From Sphingomonas sp. Leaf9 (lineage in GTDB: Bacteria > Pseudomonadota > Alphaproteobacteria > Sphingomonadales > Sphingomonadaceae), in contig NZ_LMKC01000003.1 in assembly GCF_001421355.1 (NCBI RefSeq), forward strand, positions 620,164 to 684,163: DNA of 64,000 bases, in the 5' to 3' direction. The position numbers and the translations under genes are program-made. A model generated the notes under the pieces. It did not search any database. It was not told where the DNA came from and saw only the letters and a list, made by a program, of their open reading frames with translations. Positions 10,022-18,283 of this stretch are shown piece after piece (position 1 is the first letter of the stretch; every line of letters starts with the position of its first letter).

Positions 10022-10142
10022 TACCGCGTAGCGCCCGCCGCTGATCCGGCCGACACTTCCAGTGGCCTTTCCGCGAGAACGACCGCAGCCGCTCAATCTG
10101 CCCGCCCATCAGCCAAAACCGGTCGTTCTTCCGCCCCTTCGC
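10009..10142 (-). pseudogene. Scrap of an IS5-type transposase N-terminus
   Basis: On the minus strand one open frame reads KNDRFWLMGGQIERLR followed by SFSRKGHWKCRPDQRRALRGII. Spacing and key residues (FWL, Q..RL, F..K, P..D.RR.L.GII) match the start of IS5-family transposases, usually of the form FWLTDAQMARLRPFFP...RVDDRRVLSGII. There is no catalytic DDE part and no start codon in this frame, and the match runs into the end of the acyltransferase gene. It appears to be a decayed fragment left by an insertion sequence. The call rests on recall of the family pattern and needs an alignment. Confidence 0.5.
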
Positions 10143-10427
10143 TTAGCATGAACCATATCGCCACGATTCCGGCTTTGAGCTTTGAACTGGGTTCCGGGCA
10201 TCTTCTCACATTCTACAATCGCGCACATCGCGGAAGAAATCTGATAAGGGATAATATTTTAAGTCCGACGATGCGCAATATCATCGGAAAATAGACAATT
10301 ACTGATCCATGTTATTGTTACAACTCGTGATGAAACGAAATCCTGACAAGCTGAAGATTTAAAATAAAATCCTCGGATACAATTATATAAAATCCACGTT
10401 GAGGCCCGAGAAGCAAAAGGGGCGGGC
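10143..10427. other. AT-rich leader upstream of the glycosyltransferase operon
   Basis: This stretch is far richer in A and T than the rest of the window, most strongly from about 10220 to 10400 (for example gggataatattttaag and atttaaaataaaatcc). No open frame of interest is present. It ends with AAAAGGGG just before the GTG of the sucrose-phosphate synthase gene, so it should hold the operon promoter and possibly a regulated leader. I could not assign a -35/-10 pair with confidence. With the adjacent transposase scrap it marks a possible integration boundary. Confidence 0.4.
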
Positions 10428-12446
10428 GTGATTATCATTCATTTGGCGCTCGGCGGTTGCCTGAAGGCACCCCCAGTGCGTTTCGGTGTGACGGCGGATA
10501 CCGGTGGGCATATCGCCTATGTCCTCGATGCGGCGACGCATCAGGCGTTGCGGCCTGACGTCGATAAGGTGCTGATCGTCACCCGCGCGTTCGCGGATAC
10601 GCGGCTCGATCCAGTTCATGCGCAGATCGAGGAAGCGGTCGCGCCCAAGGTGAGCATCCGCCGCCTCGCCACGTCAGATCGGCGCTATCTGGAAAAGGAG
10701 GCGCTCGCCGCCGAACTGCCCGCGCTCATCGATGCTTTCTGCGACATGCTGACGCGGATGGACCGGTTGCCGGACGTGATCCACGCGCACTTCGCCGACG
10801 CCGCTGCGGTTGCAATGGCGGCACAGCGCCGGTTCGGCATTCCCTTCGTCTACACCCCGCATGCCCTTGGCATCGACAAGCGGACGCAGCGGATCGAGTG
10901 TCCCGGCCTCGACGCCCGGATCGCCTCGGAACGCGCCGCGATCGTCGGTGCCTCCGCCATCGTCGTGTCGACCGGCGAGGAAGCGTCGCGCCAGATCGGT
11001 GGCTATGGCGTCGATTTCGGCGACCGGGTAACGGTTATCGCGCCCGGCGTGCCACGTCGCGGCCGTATGGCTGGCCCGAATACGCTGGCCGAGCGACTGG
11101 GTGACTGGCTCGACCGTCCGGAACTGCCGATCATCCTCGCCATCGCGCGACCGGTTGCCAAGAAGAACCTCAGCGCGCTTGTCCACGCCTATGCCGCCGA
11201 CCCCGTGCTGCGGGCACAGGCGAACCTCGTCATCCTTGCCGGGCAGCACGCCCATGTTTCGGGCGAAGAGCGCGCGTCGCTGGACGAGTTGCACGCGATC
11301 GCTGCCGCGCCGGGCTTGCGCGGTCGGATTGCCCTGCCGCCTCATCACGATGCCGATGACGTCGCCGCGTTGTATGCGCGGGCGGCGCAAGGGGGCGTCT
11401 TCGTCAACCCCGCGCTGCACGAGCCGTTCGGCCTGACGCTGGTCGAGGCGGCGGCGGCGGGTGTGCCCGTGGTCGCGACGCGCAACGGCGGACCGGCCGA
11501 TATCGTCGCGACGATCGGCCACGGATTGCTGGTCGATCCGGAGGACGCGGCGGCGATCGGCGAAGCGATCCGGTCGATCATCGGCGATCCCGACCGTCAG
11601 CGCGCGTTTGCGACCGCAGCCCGCACCAACGCGGATCGATATTGCTGGCATCGCTACGCCGCCGCGACCCGCGCACTCTATGCCGGTCTGGCATACCCGC
11701 GCCTGCTGGCCTGCGATATCGACAATACGCTGACCGGCTGTGCCGAAGGTGCGCGTGCCTTCGCGGCGTGGCGCGGGACCAGCCCCCTGCCCTTCGTCAT
11801 TGCGACCGGTCGGGGCTTCGATGCGGCACGGATGATCCTGAAGCGTTGGCGGCTGCCGCTGCCGGACGCCTTCATCGTCGATGTCGGCACCCGGTTGATG
11901 CTGCCCGATGGCTTGGGGGGATGGCACGCCTGCACCGATTATGCGCGAACGCTGGACGCGGGCTGGGATCGGGCGGGTGTCGTCGCGGCGCTCGCGCCGC
12001 TGGGCGTGACGCCGCAGCCCGCCGCGACGGCAGGACCCCACAAGATCAGCTTTTACGGTAACGTTGACGACTCCCGCCGCATCCGCGCGGCCTTGGCGGC
12101 CGAGGGGCTGTCCGCCCGCGTCATCTTCTCGCACGGTCGGCTGATCGACGTGCTCGCGCCGGCCGGCGGCAAGGCCCGGGCGATCGCCGCCTATGCCGCA
12201 CGGTGCGGGCTGACGCTGGCGGATTGTTTCGCGGCGGGGGACAGCGGCAACGATGCGGACATGCTGGCGGCTTGTGGCCATGCCATCGTCGTCGGCAATG
12301 CGGGGGATGAGCTGGACCATCTGCCCCCGCGACCAGGCCTGTTGCGGGTCAGGCGCCATCATGCCGGCGGCGTGCTGGAGGGACTGGTCATGCTGGGACT
12401 GGCGGCAGGAAACTCGACCGATCTGAACGTGTCGGCGGCGGCATGA
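10428..12446 (+). CDS. Sucrose-phosphate synthase / phosphatase fusion
   Basis: A 672-residue two-domain protein. Residues 1-420 form a GT4 glycosyltransferase of the sucrose-phosphate synthase type: the loop TADTGGHIAYVLD, HAHFADAA, PHALGIDK, and the donor-site motif NPALHEPFGLTLVEAAAAG. Residues 425-660 form a HAD phosphatase of the sucrose-phosphatase type with DIDNTL (Asp430, Asp432) and AAGDSGNDADML. The expected reactions are UDP-glucose plus fructose-6-phosphate to sucrose-6-phosphate, then dephosphorylation to sucrose. A mannosylfructose-type product is an alternative. The GTG start has AAGGGG upstream. It opens a four-gene operon with 4-base overlaps. The product may be a compatible solute or the core for further glycosylation. 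Confidence 0.88.
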   Translation: MIIIHLALGGCLKAPPVRFGVTADTGGHIAYVLDAATHQALRPDVDKVLIVTRAFADTRLDPVHAQIEEAVAPKVSIRRLATSDRRYLEKEALAAELPALIDAFCDMLTRMDRLPDVIHAHFADAAAVAMAAQRRFGIPFVYTPHALGIDKRTQRIECPGLDARIASERAAIVGASAIVVSTGEEASRQIGGYGVDFGDRVTVIAPGVPRRGRMAGPNTLAERLGDWLDRPELPIILAIARPVAKKNLSALVHAYAADPVLRAQANLVILAGQHAHVSGEERASLDELHAIAAAPGLRGRIALPPHHDADDVAALYARAAQGGVFVNPALHEPFGLTLVEAAAAGVPVVATRNGGPADIVATIGHGLLVDPEDAAAIGEAIRSIIGDPDRQRAFATAARTNADRYCWHRYAAATRALYAGLAYPRLLACDIDNTLTGCAEGARAFAAWRGTSPLPFVIATGRGFDAARMILKRWRLPLPDAFIVDVGTRLMLPDGLGGWHACTDYARTLDAGWDRAGVVAALAPLGVTPQPAATAGPHKISFYGNVDDSRRIRAALAAEGLSARVIFSHGRLIDVLAPAGGKARAIAAYAARCGLTLADCFAAGDSGNDADMLAACGHAIVVGNAGDELDHLPPRPGLLRVRRHHAGGVLEGLVMLGLAAGNSTDLNVSAAA

Positions 12447-13585
12447 TGCGTCCCTTCGGCTATTTCGTGCATCATCAGGGTCGCGGCCATGCAGAACGCT
12501 GCGCCGCGATCGCCCACGCGCTGCCGCCGACGCGGCCGATGACGATCTTCTGCGCGCGAGACGACATATTCCCCGCGCTGCCCCCGCAAGTCGATATCGT
12601 CCGCCTGCCCTCGCTGTTCGAGGCGACGGGCGACGAGGCGACGACCATGGACTGGGTGCCGACGCCGCAGACGCTGCATTGCGCGCCGCTCGGCTGGCCG
12701 GGCATCCGTCGCGCGATGGCGGTGCTGGCGGGGTGGTTCGATACCGCCGATCCGGCGCTGATGATCTGCGATGTTTCGGCGGAGGTTGCGCAATTGGCGC
12801 GCATCTGTTCGGTGCCGCACGTCAAGATCCTGCAACATGGCGATCGCGGCGATGCCGGGCACCGCGCCGCCTATGACGGGGCGGCGGGACTGCTCGCCCC
12901 GTTCCACGCCGACCTTGCCCAGCCCGATTGGGATGCATCGCTGCGGGCGCGGACCTGCTTTGCCGGCGGCCTGGGCGTCGAAACCTGCTCGATTGAGCGT
13001 GACGTCGCCCGGCAGCGGATCGGCATCGGCGCGGGCGAGGAAATGATCCTCGTCCTGTCGGGCGGTGGTGGCGATGGCTTTGCACAGGCGCCGATCGGCG
13101 TCGGTGCGCGCGCATGTCCGGCCGCGCGCTGGATCACGATCGGGAAGGTGCAACGCGACTGGCACGCGACCGAACCTGCCAATGTCGAGCATCGCGGCTG
13201 GGTCGACAACGCCGCAGACCATATCGCGGCGGCGGACTGCGTGATTTCCTCGACCGGCAACACCACCTGCCAGCAGGTCCTTGCCGCCGGCCGGCCCTGG
13301 CTCGCGGTGCCCGAATGGCGCTATTTCGACGAACAGCATCGCAAGGCCGATGCGTTGGCCGCCGCCGGTGTCGCGACCGTTCGACCGCATCTGCCCTCGT
13401 CGGCGCATGGCTGGACCGCGGCGCTGGCTGAGACTTTGCGCGACCATCGGCCTGATCGGCAGCGCGCGATGATCGACGACGCGCCTGCCGAACGTGCCGC
13501 GCTATGGCTCGAAGCGCTCGCCGATCGGTTGTGGACGCCGATCGCAAAACCCCATTCCCTCTCCCTGGAGCCTGCCACCCTATGA
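12443..13585 (+). CDS. GT28/MurG-like glycosyltransferase
   Basis: A 380-residue protein with the GT-B layout of the MurG/GT28 group. The N-terminal half begins FGYFVHHQGRGHAERCAAIA, resembling the glycine loop GHxxR of such enzymes. The C-terminal half carries the nucleotide-sugar site CVISSTGNTTCQQVLAAGRP and WRYFDEQHRKADAL. There is no signal peptide or membrane helix, so it acts in the cytoplasm. The ATG overlaps the end of the preceding gene (ATGA), implying translational coupling. Donor and acceptor are unknown; the context suggests an acceptor made by, or shared with, the sucrose-phosphate synthase. Confidence 0.75.
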   Translation: MMRPFGYFVHHQGRGHAERCAAIAHALPPTRPMTIFCARDDIFPALPPQVDIVRLPSLFEATGDEATTMDWVPTPQTLHCAPLGWPGIRRAMAVLAGWFDTADPALMICDVSAEVAQLARICSVPHVKILQHGDRGDAGHRAAYDGAAGLLAPFHADLAQPDWDASLRARTCFAGGLGVETCSIERDVARQRIGIGAGEEMILVLSGGGGDGFAQAPIGVGARACPAARWITIGKVQRDWHATEPANVEHRGWVDNAADHIAAADCVISSTGNTTCQQVLAAGRPWLAVPEWRYFDEQHRKADALAAAGVATVRPHLPSSAHGWTAALAETLRDHRPDRQRAMIDDAPAERAALWLEALADRLWTPIAKPHSLSLEPATL

Positions 13586-14511
13586 CTTCCGTTTCCGTCG
13601 TGACGTTGGCGAAGGGCCGCCCCGATCATCTCGTCAATGTCGTGCGCGGGCTGTCGCGTCAGACGATGCGGCCGACCGAGCTGATCGTCGCGGTGATGCA
13701 GGATGTGCTCTACGACCTGCCGCACGCGCCCTTTCCCATCCGGCAGATCCGGATCGAGGCCGATGCGCTGCCACTCGCGATGGCCCGCAACGTCGCGGCG
13801 GGCGCGGCGGAGGGAGAGATCCTCGTCTTCCTCGACATGGATTGTATCCCGACCCCGGAACTGGTCGCGGAATATGCCGGTTTCGCCACCAGCTTCGACG
13901 GCCTGCTGATGGGTGAGGTGATGTACCTGCCCGGCGGCGCGACGGCAGGCGACTGGTCCTATCCCGGTTTCGCCGCGGTCGCCGAACGGCATTCGGATCG
14001 CCGCGGCCCGCCGTCCGAGGGGCTGGAGCTCTGCAACGATTATCGCTGCTTCTGGTCGCTCAATTTCGCGATGCGGCGCGACACGTTCCTGCGCATCGGT
14101 GGGTTCGACGACCGCTATGTCGGCTATGGCGGCGAGGATACCGATTTCGGCAAGACGCTGGATCAGGCGGGGGTGCCGATCGCGTGGATCAAGGGCGGCC
14201 TCGCCTACCACCAGTATCACCCCCACCATATGCCGCCGGTTCATCATCTCGACAGTGTCGTGCGCAACGCGCAGTTGTTCGAGGCGAAATGGGGCTATCG
14301 TACCATGGGACACTGGCTGCGGGCGTTTAGCCTGATGGGGTTGATCGACGATCTGCCCGGTCGGCCGATCCGCATCCTGCGCGCGCCCGACGAGGACGAT
14401 CGCGCCCTGACCGGCCAGCAGAGCCACCAGCCCTATGCGAACACCGCACGCGTGCTCCGCCAACTGGAGGCGGCCGCCGCCGCCGGTCCCACGACGGCGG
14501 CGGCCGCGTGA
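13582..14511 (+). CDS. Family 2 glycosyltransferase
   Basis: A 309-residue GT-A enzyme. Its start (SVSVVTLAKGRPDHLVNVVR) and the DxD metal site Asp85-Met-Asp87 in VFLDMDCIPTPELV are typical of GT2, as is the catalytic region GGFDDRYVGYGGEDTDFG near residues 173-190, which resembles the galactosyltransferase C-terminal GT2 subset. No membrane helices are evident. The ATG at 13582 overlaps the previous stop (ATGA). It is the third gene of the operon. Confidence 0.85.
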   Translation: MTSVSVVTLAKGRPDHLVNVVRGLSRQTMRPTELIVAVMQDVLYDLPHAPFPIRQIRIEADALPLAMARNVAAGAAEGEILVFLDMDCIPTPELVAEYAGFATSFDGLLMGEVMYLPGGATAGDWSYPGFAAVAERHSDRRGPPSEGLELCNDYRCFWSLNFAMRRDTFLRIGGFDDRYVGYGGEDTDFGKTLDQAGVPIAWIKGGLAYHQYHPHHMPPVHHLDSVVRNAQLFEAKWGYRTMGHWLRAFSLMGLIDDLPGRPIRILRAPDEDDRALTGQQSHQPYANTARVLRQLEAAAAAGPTTAAAA

Positions 14512-15581
14512 GGATCGCCATCCTCGCCCATGTGCGCCAGCCGATCGCCCAGCCCTTCGCCGGCGGCATGGAGGCGCATTGCTGGCAGCTGGCGGCAGGA
14601 TTGCAGGATCGCGGCCACGACGTCGTGCTGTTCGCATCGGGCGACAGCGATCCGCGCTTCGTGATCGATCCGGTGCTGGACGAGCATTATGAGCAGACCT
14701 TCCCCTGGGCCGAGCATCGCGGCTCCGCACCGCTGATCGCCCATCTCGATGCGGGCTATGCGGCGGCGTGCGATCGGATTGCGGCGGGCGGGTTCGACGT
14801 GGTCCACAACAACAGCCTGCATCGCTTTCCGCTCGAACAACGGCGAACGGCAGTGGTGCCGACGGTCACCTCGCTGCATGTGCCGCCCTATGATGCGCTG
14901 CACTGGTTCGTGCGGGAAAGTCCGTCGCCGCGCCACCGGCTGACCGTTACCTCTGCGCGCCAGCGCGAGGCGTGGTGGCCGGGCGGCGCACCGGCGGAGG
15001 TGTCGGTACTGCACAACGGTATCGATATCGAGCGCTGGCGGTACACCCCGCATGGCAATGGCGAGGCCGTGTGGTGCGGCCGCATTACCCCAAACAAGGG
15101 GCCGCACCTCGCTGCGCAGGCCGCCCGTGTCGCCGGCATCCCCCTGACCTTGTTCGGCGTGATCGAGGACCCCGAATATTACGCGGCGGAGGTCGCGCCG
15201 CTGCTCGGCGAGACCATATGCTATGCCGGGCATCGCAACGCCGAGGAACTGGCGGTGGCGCTGGGCCACGCGTCGCTGTTCGTCTTCACCCCTTGCTGGG
15301 ACGAGCCGTTCGGCCTTGTTGCGGCGGAGGCGATGGCGTGCGGCCTGCCCGTCGCTGCGTTCGACATGGGCGCCGCGCGCGAAGTCGTGGGCGAAGCGGG
15401 CCGGTTTGCACCCCCCGGCGATGTCGCAGGGCTGGCCACGGCGATGCGCGCGGCGCTGTCGATCCCACCATCCGTGCCGCGCGAGCGGGTGTTGGCCCTG
15501 TTTACGCAGGACCGCTGGCTCGACCGATGCGAGGCACTGTACCGCAGCGTTATCGCGGGCGACGGCAGGCTGGCGGCGTGA
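14508..15581 (+). CDS. Family 4 glycosyltransferase
   Basis: A 357-residue GT-B enzyme of family GT4. The N-terminal glycine loop is FAGGMEAHCWQLAAGL, the linker holds VLHNGIDIERW, and the donor-binding EX7E motif is in CWDEPFGLVAAEAMACGLPV. The GTG start overlaps the previous stop (GTGA), closing the four-gene set. The following 168 bases to the sigma-factor gene hold no clear gene; a CCCGGTACCGGG palindrome lies at 15725-15736. The lack of any flippase, polymerase or exporter gene nearby suggests a soluble cytoplasmic glycoside rather than a surface polymer. Confidence 0.88.
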   Translation: MRIAILAHVRQPIAQPFAGGMEAHCWQLAAGLQDRGHDVVLFASGDSDPRFVIDPVLDEHYEQTFPWAEHRGSAPLIAHLDAGYAAACDRIAAGGFDVVHNNSLHRFPLEQRRTAVVPTVTSLHVPPYDALHWFVRESPSPRHRLTVTSARQREAWWPGGAPAEVSVLHNGIDIERWRYTPHGNGEAVWCGRITPNKGPHLAAQAARVAGIPLTLFGVIEDPEYYAAEVAPLLGETICYAGHRNAEELAVALGHASLFVFTPCWDEPFGLVAAEAMACGLPVAAFDMGAAREVVGEAGRFAPPGDVAGLATAMRAALSIPPSVPRERVLALFTQDRWLDRCEALYRSVIAGDGRLAA

Positions 15582-15749
15582 GCGACATCCTCCACCCCTG
15601 ACAAGCGGCAACCCGTCCCTCCGCCCATCCAGTACGGGAAGGTGGTGACAGCGCCCCCCGGTTTGCGGCACAAGGCGCGGCGGTGACAAACGGGGCGATC
15701 GCTTGGGGCAGGACTGTCGATCGACCCGGTACCGGGGGCGGGCGCTGAC

Positions 15750-16286
15750 GTGAGCGATGCCGACCGATCCGACACGGAGCTTGTCGCCGCCGCCATTGCC
15801 GGCGATGCCGCGGCGTTCGAGCAGCTGCTGCGGCGTCATTATGATCGTATCCACGGGCTTGCGTGGCAGTTGACCGGCACGCGGGCCGATGCCGACGATA
15901 TCGCGCAGGACGTATGCTGCACGCTGGTCGAACGGATCGGCAGCTTTCGCGGGGACGCGAAGTTCACGACGTGGCTGTGCCGCGTCGTCTTCAACGCGTG
16001 TCGCGATCAACGGCGCCGGCGGCGCTCGTTCCTCGGCCTGACCGAACGGCTCGCCGTGCTGGCCGGCCTGTCGCCGCCACCCGACGGCCGCGACCTGCAT
16101 GACGCGATGTGGGTGCGCAGCGCGGTCGCAAAGCTGAAACCCGCCTATCGCGACGTCGTGATCCTCGTGGCCGGACAACAGCTGAGCCATGGCGAAGCGG
16201 CCGAAATCCTGGGCGTGGCCGAAGCGACCATTGCGTGGCGGCTGCATCAGGCGCGGCGCATGCTGGGCGTCGGAGACGGTGGGTGA
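15750..16286 (+). CDS. ECF-type RNA polymerase sigma factor
   Basis: A 178-residue protein with only sigma regions 2 and 4. Region 2 at about 22-90 includes [40 protein letters not shown] and [15 protein letters not shown]; region 4 at about 118-172 includes [28 protein letters not shown] and [14 protein letters not shown]. It begins with GTG at 15750. It leads a cluster with a VWA lipoprotein and a single-span membrane protein, so these are candidates for its regulators or targets. No classical zinc-finger anti-sigma gene is adjacent. Confidence 0.92.
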   Translation: MSDADRSDTELVAAAIAGDAAAFEQLLRRHYDRIHGLAWQLTGTRADADDIAQDVCCTLVERIGSFRGDAKFTTWLCRVVFNACRDQRRRRRSFLGLTERLAVLAGLSPPPDGRDLHDAMWVRSAVAKLKPAYRDVVILVAGQQLSHGEAAEILGVAEATIAWRLHQARRMLGVGDGG

Positions 16287-16393
16287 GCGCGCACGTCAGA
16301 AAAAATCTTCAAGGGTCCAAAGGAATGTGCCTGCAGCGGCGTCGAAGGTACAGGCGGACGATGGTGTTCCGCCGTTGCCCGAAGGAACCTGCC

Positions 16394-18151
16394 ATGTCCC
16401 GCTATCCTGCCCCGATCGCCATCGGCCTGACCGCGATGCTGCTCGCCTCCTGCGCAAGTCCGCAAGGGTCGACCGCCATCGCGCCGCCGCGATCGTCGGA
16501 GGACATGGCCGCCGTCGCGCCGCCGCCTCCCCCGCCCGCGCCCAGCATCGACGCCATGACGACGCGCGCACCGATGCCGGTATCGCCCGCGTCCGCACCC
16601 CCGGTCGTTATCCAGTCGATCACGACGCCACCGCCCAGCTACGCGCCATCGGCCGAGGTGGTGGTGACCGGCGCACGGTTTGTCGGGCGGCGCGAGCCGT
16701 ACTTTCCCCCGCCGCCCACGGTGGGTCGCGACCGGTTCGTCGCGCCGGCGCAAAATCCGTTCCGGCAGGTGCGGCAGGAACCGGTGTCGACCTTTTCGAT
16801 CGACGTGGACACCGCGTCCTACAGTTTCGTCCGCGCCTCGCTGACCCGCAATGTCCTGCCGCAGCCGGCGGCGGTGCGCGCCGAGGAGATGGTGAATTAC
16901 TTCCCCTATGACTATGCTGCGCCGACATCGGCGGCACGGCCGTTCAACTCGGACATTGCGGTGTTCCCCAGCCCGTGGACGGCGGGGCGCAAGGTCGTTC
17001 GCATCGGGATCAAGGGCTATGCCGTCCGCCCCGCCGAACGTCCCCGCGCGAACCTCGTCTTCCTGATCGATACGTCGGGGTCGATGCAGGCCCCGAACAA
17101 GCTGCCCCTGCTCAAGCAATCGCTGGCGATGCTGGTCGAACAACTCGATGCCCGCGACCGGGTGGCGATCGTCGCCTATGCCGGGTCGGCGGGCACCGTG
17201 CTGGCACCGACGCCGGCCAGTGACAAGGGCCGCATTCTCGCCGCGCTCGACCGGTTGTCGGCAGGCGGCAGCACGGCCGGTGCGGAGGGCATCCGCCAGG
17301 CCTATGCCTTGGCCGCGGCGAATTTCGATCCGCGCGGGGTCAACCGGGTGATGCTCGCGACCGATGGCGACTTCAACGTGGGGATCACCAATACCGACGA
17401 GCTGAAGGGCTTTGTCGAACGCGAACGCGGCAAGGGGGTGTTCCTGTCGGTGCTGGGGTTCGGGATGGGAAATTATAACGACGCGCTGATGCAGGTGCTG
17501 GCGCAGAACGGCAACGGCGCCGCCGCGTACATCGACACGATCGGCGAAGCGCGCAAGACGCTGGTCGAGGAGGCGTCGGCCACGCTGATCCCGATCGCAA
17601 AGGATGTGAAGATCCAGGTCGAGTTCAATCCCACGACCGTCGCCGAATATCGGCTGATCGGTTACGAGACGCGGATGCTGGCGCGCGAGGATTTCGACAA
17701 TGATCGGGTCGATGCGGGCGATGTGGGATCGGGCCAGTCTGTGACGGCGTTGTACGAGATCGTGCCCGCAGGCGGCCCCGGCACGGCTGGCCCGCTGCGC
17801 TATGCCCCGGCGAAGGCGGCGGCACGGGGCACCGGCGAATATGGCTTCGTGAAAATCCGCTACAAGCTGCCGAAGTCGGCGAAGAGCCAGTTGCTGTCGA
17901 CCCCGATCGACCGGACGCGGGAGGTGGCCCGGTTCGCCGACGCGCCGCGCGATGCCCGGTTCGCGACCGGTGTCGCCGCGTTCGCCGATCTGCTGCGCGG
18001 GGGGAAATATAGCGGGTCGATCGATTACGACCGGGTGCTGGCGATCGTGAACGGCGCGCGCGGCGACGATCCCTATGGCTATCGCTCGGAACTGGTGCAG
18101 ATGGTCCGCGCTGCCAGGACCGCGCCCGGCCTCACCCCCCTCGAACGATAG
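16394..18151 (+). CDS. Von Willebrand A domain lipoprotein (YfbK-like)
   Basis: A 585-residue lipoprotein: the signal ends in the lipobox Leu-Ala-Ser-Cys20. A proline-rich linker follows, containing VVIQSITTPPPSYAPSAEVVVTGAR; residues 88-95 are EVVVTGAR, a sequence resembling the TonB-box region of TonB-dependent receptors. Next come the YfbK-type N-terminal domain (SIDVDTASYSFVRASL), a VWA domain with the metal site DTSGS (Asp226) and TDGDFNVG, and a C-terminal DUF3520-like region. The size is close to E. coli YfbK. The start at 16394 is set by AAGGA eight bases upstream and by the signal peptide; the open frame extends further upstream. It lies 107 bases after the sigma gene. Function in the family is poorly known. 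Confidence 0.9.
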   Translation: MSRYPAPIAIGLTAMLLASCASPQGSTAIAPPRSSEDMAAVAPPPPPPAPSIDAMTTRAPMPVSPASAPPVVIQSITTPPPSYAPSAEVVVTGARFVGRREPYFPPPPTVGRDRFVAPAQNPFRQVRQEPVSTFSIDVDTASYSFVRASLTRNVLPQPAAVRAEEMVNYFPYDYAAPTSAARPFNSDIAVFPSPWTAGRKVVRIGIKGYAVRPAERPRANLVFLIDTSGSMQAPNKLPLLKQSLAMLVEQLDARDRVAIVAYAGSAGTVLAPTPASDKGRILAALDRLSAGGSTAGAEGIRQAYALAAANFDPRGVNRVMLATDGDFNVGITNTDELKGFVERERGKGVFLSVLGFGMGNYNDALMQVLAQNGNGAAAYIDTIGEARKTLVEEASATLIPIAKDVKIQVEFNPTTVAEYRLIGYETRMLAREDFDNDRVDAGDVGSGQSVTALYEIVPAGGPGTAGPLRYAPAKAAARGTGEYGFVKIRYKLPKSAKSQLLSTPIDRTREVARFADAPRDARFATGVAAFADLLRGGKYSGSIDYDRVLAIVNGARGDDPYGYRSELVQMVRAARTAPGLTPLER

Positions 18152-18158
18152 CCGCACG

Positions 18159-18188
18159 GGCGGGTCGATCGGCAACGGTCGACCCGCC
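18159..18188 (+). terminator. Stable hairpin between the VWA and next gene
   Basis: GGCGGGTCGA (18159-18168) pairs perfectly with TCGACCCGCC (18179-18188) around a 10-base loop, starting eight bases after the VWA stop. There is no T-run after it, so it may be an RNA-stabilising or partial termination element that lowers expression of the next gene rather than a full terminator. Confidence 0.45.
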
Positions 18189-18283
18189 GAGCGTTGCAGG
18201 TATAAGGAACCGATGTCCGCCAGCCGCCCGCCCCTCGATCGAACCCTGTCGCCCCCTGCGGCGACGCGGCGGGGCATGCGCTG

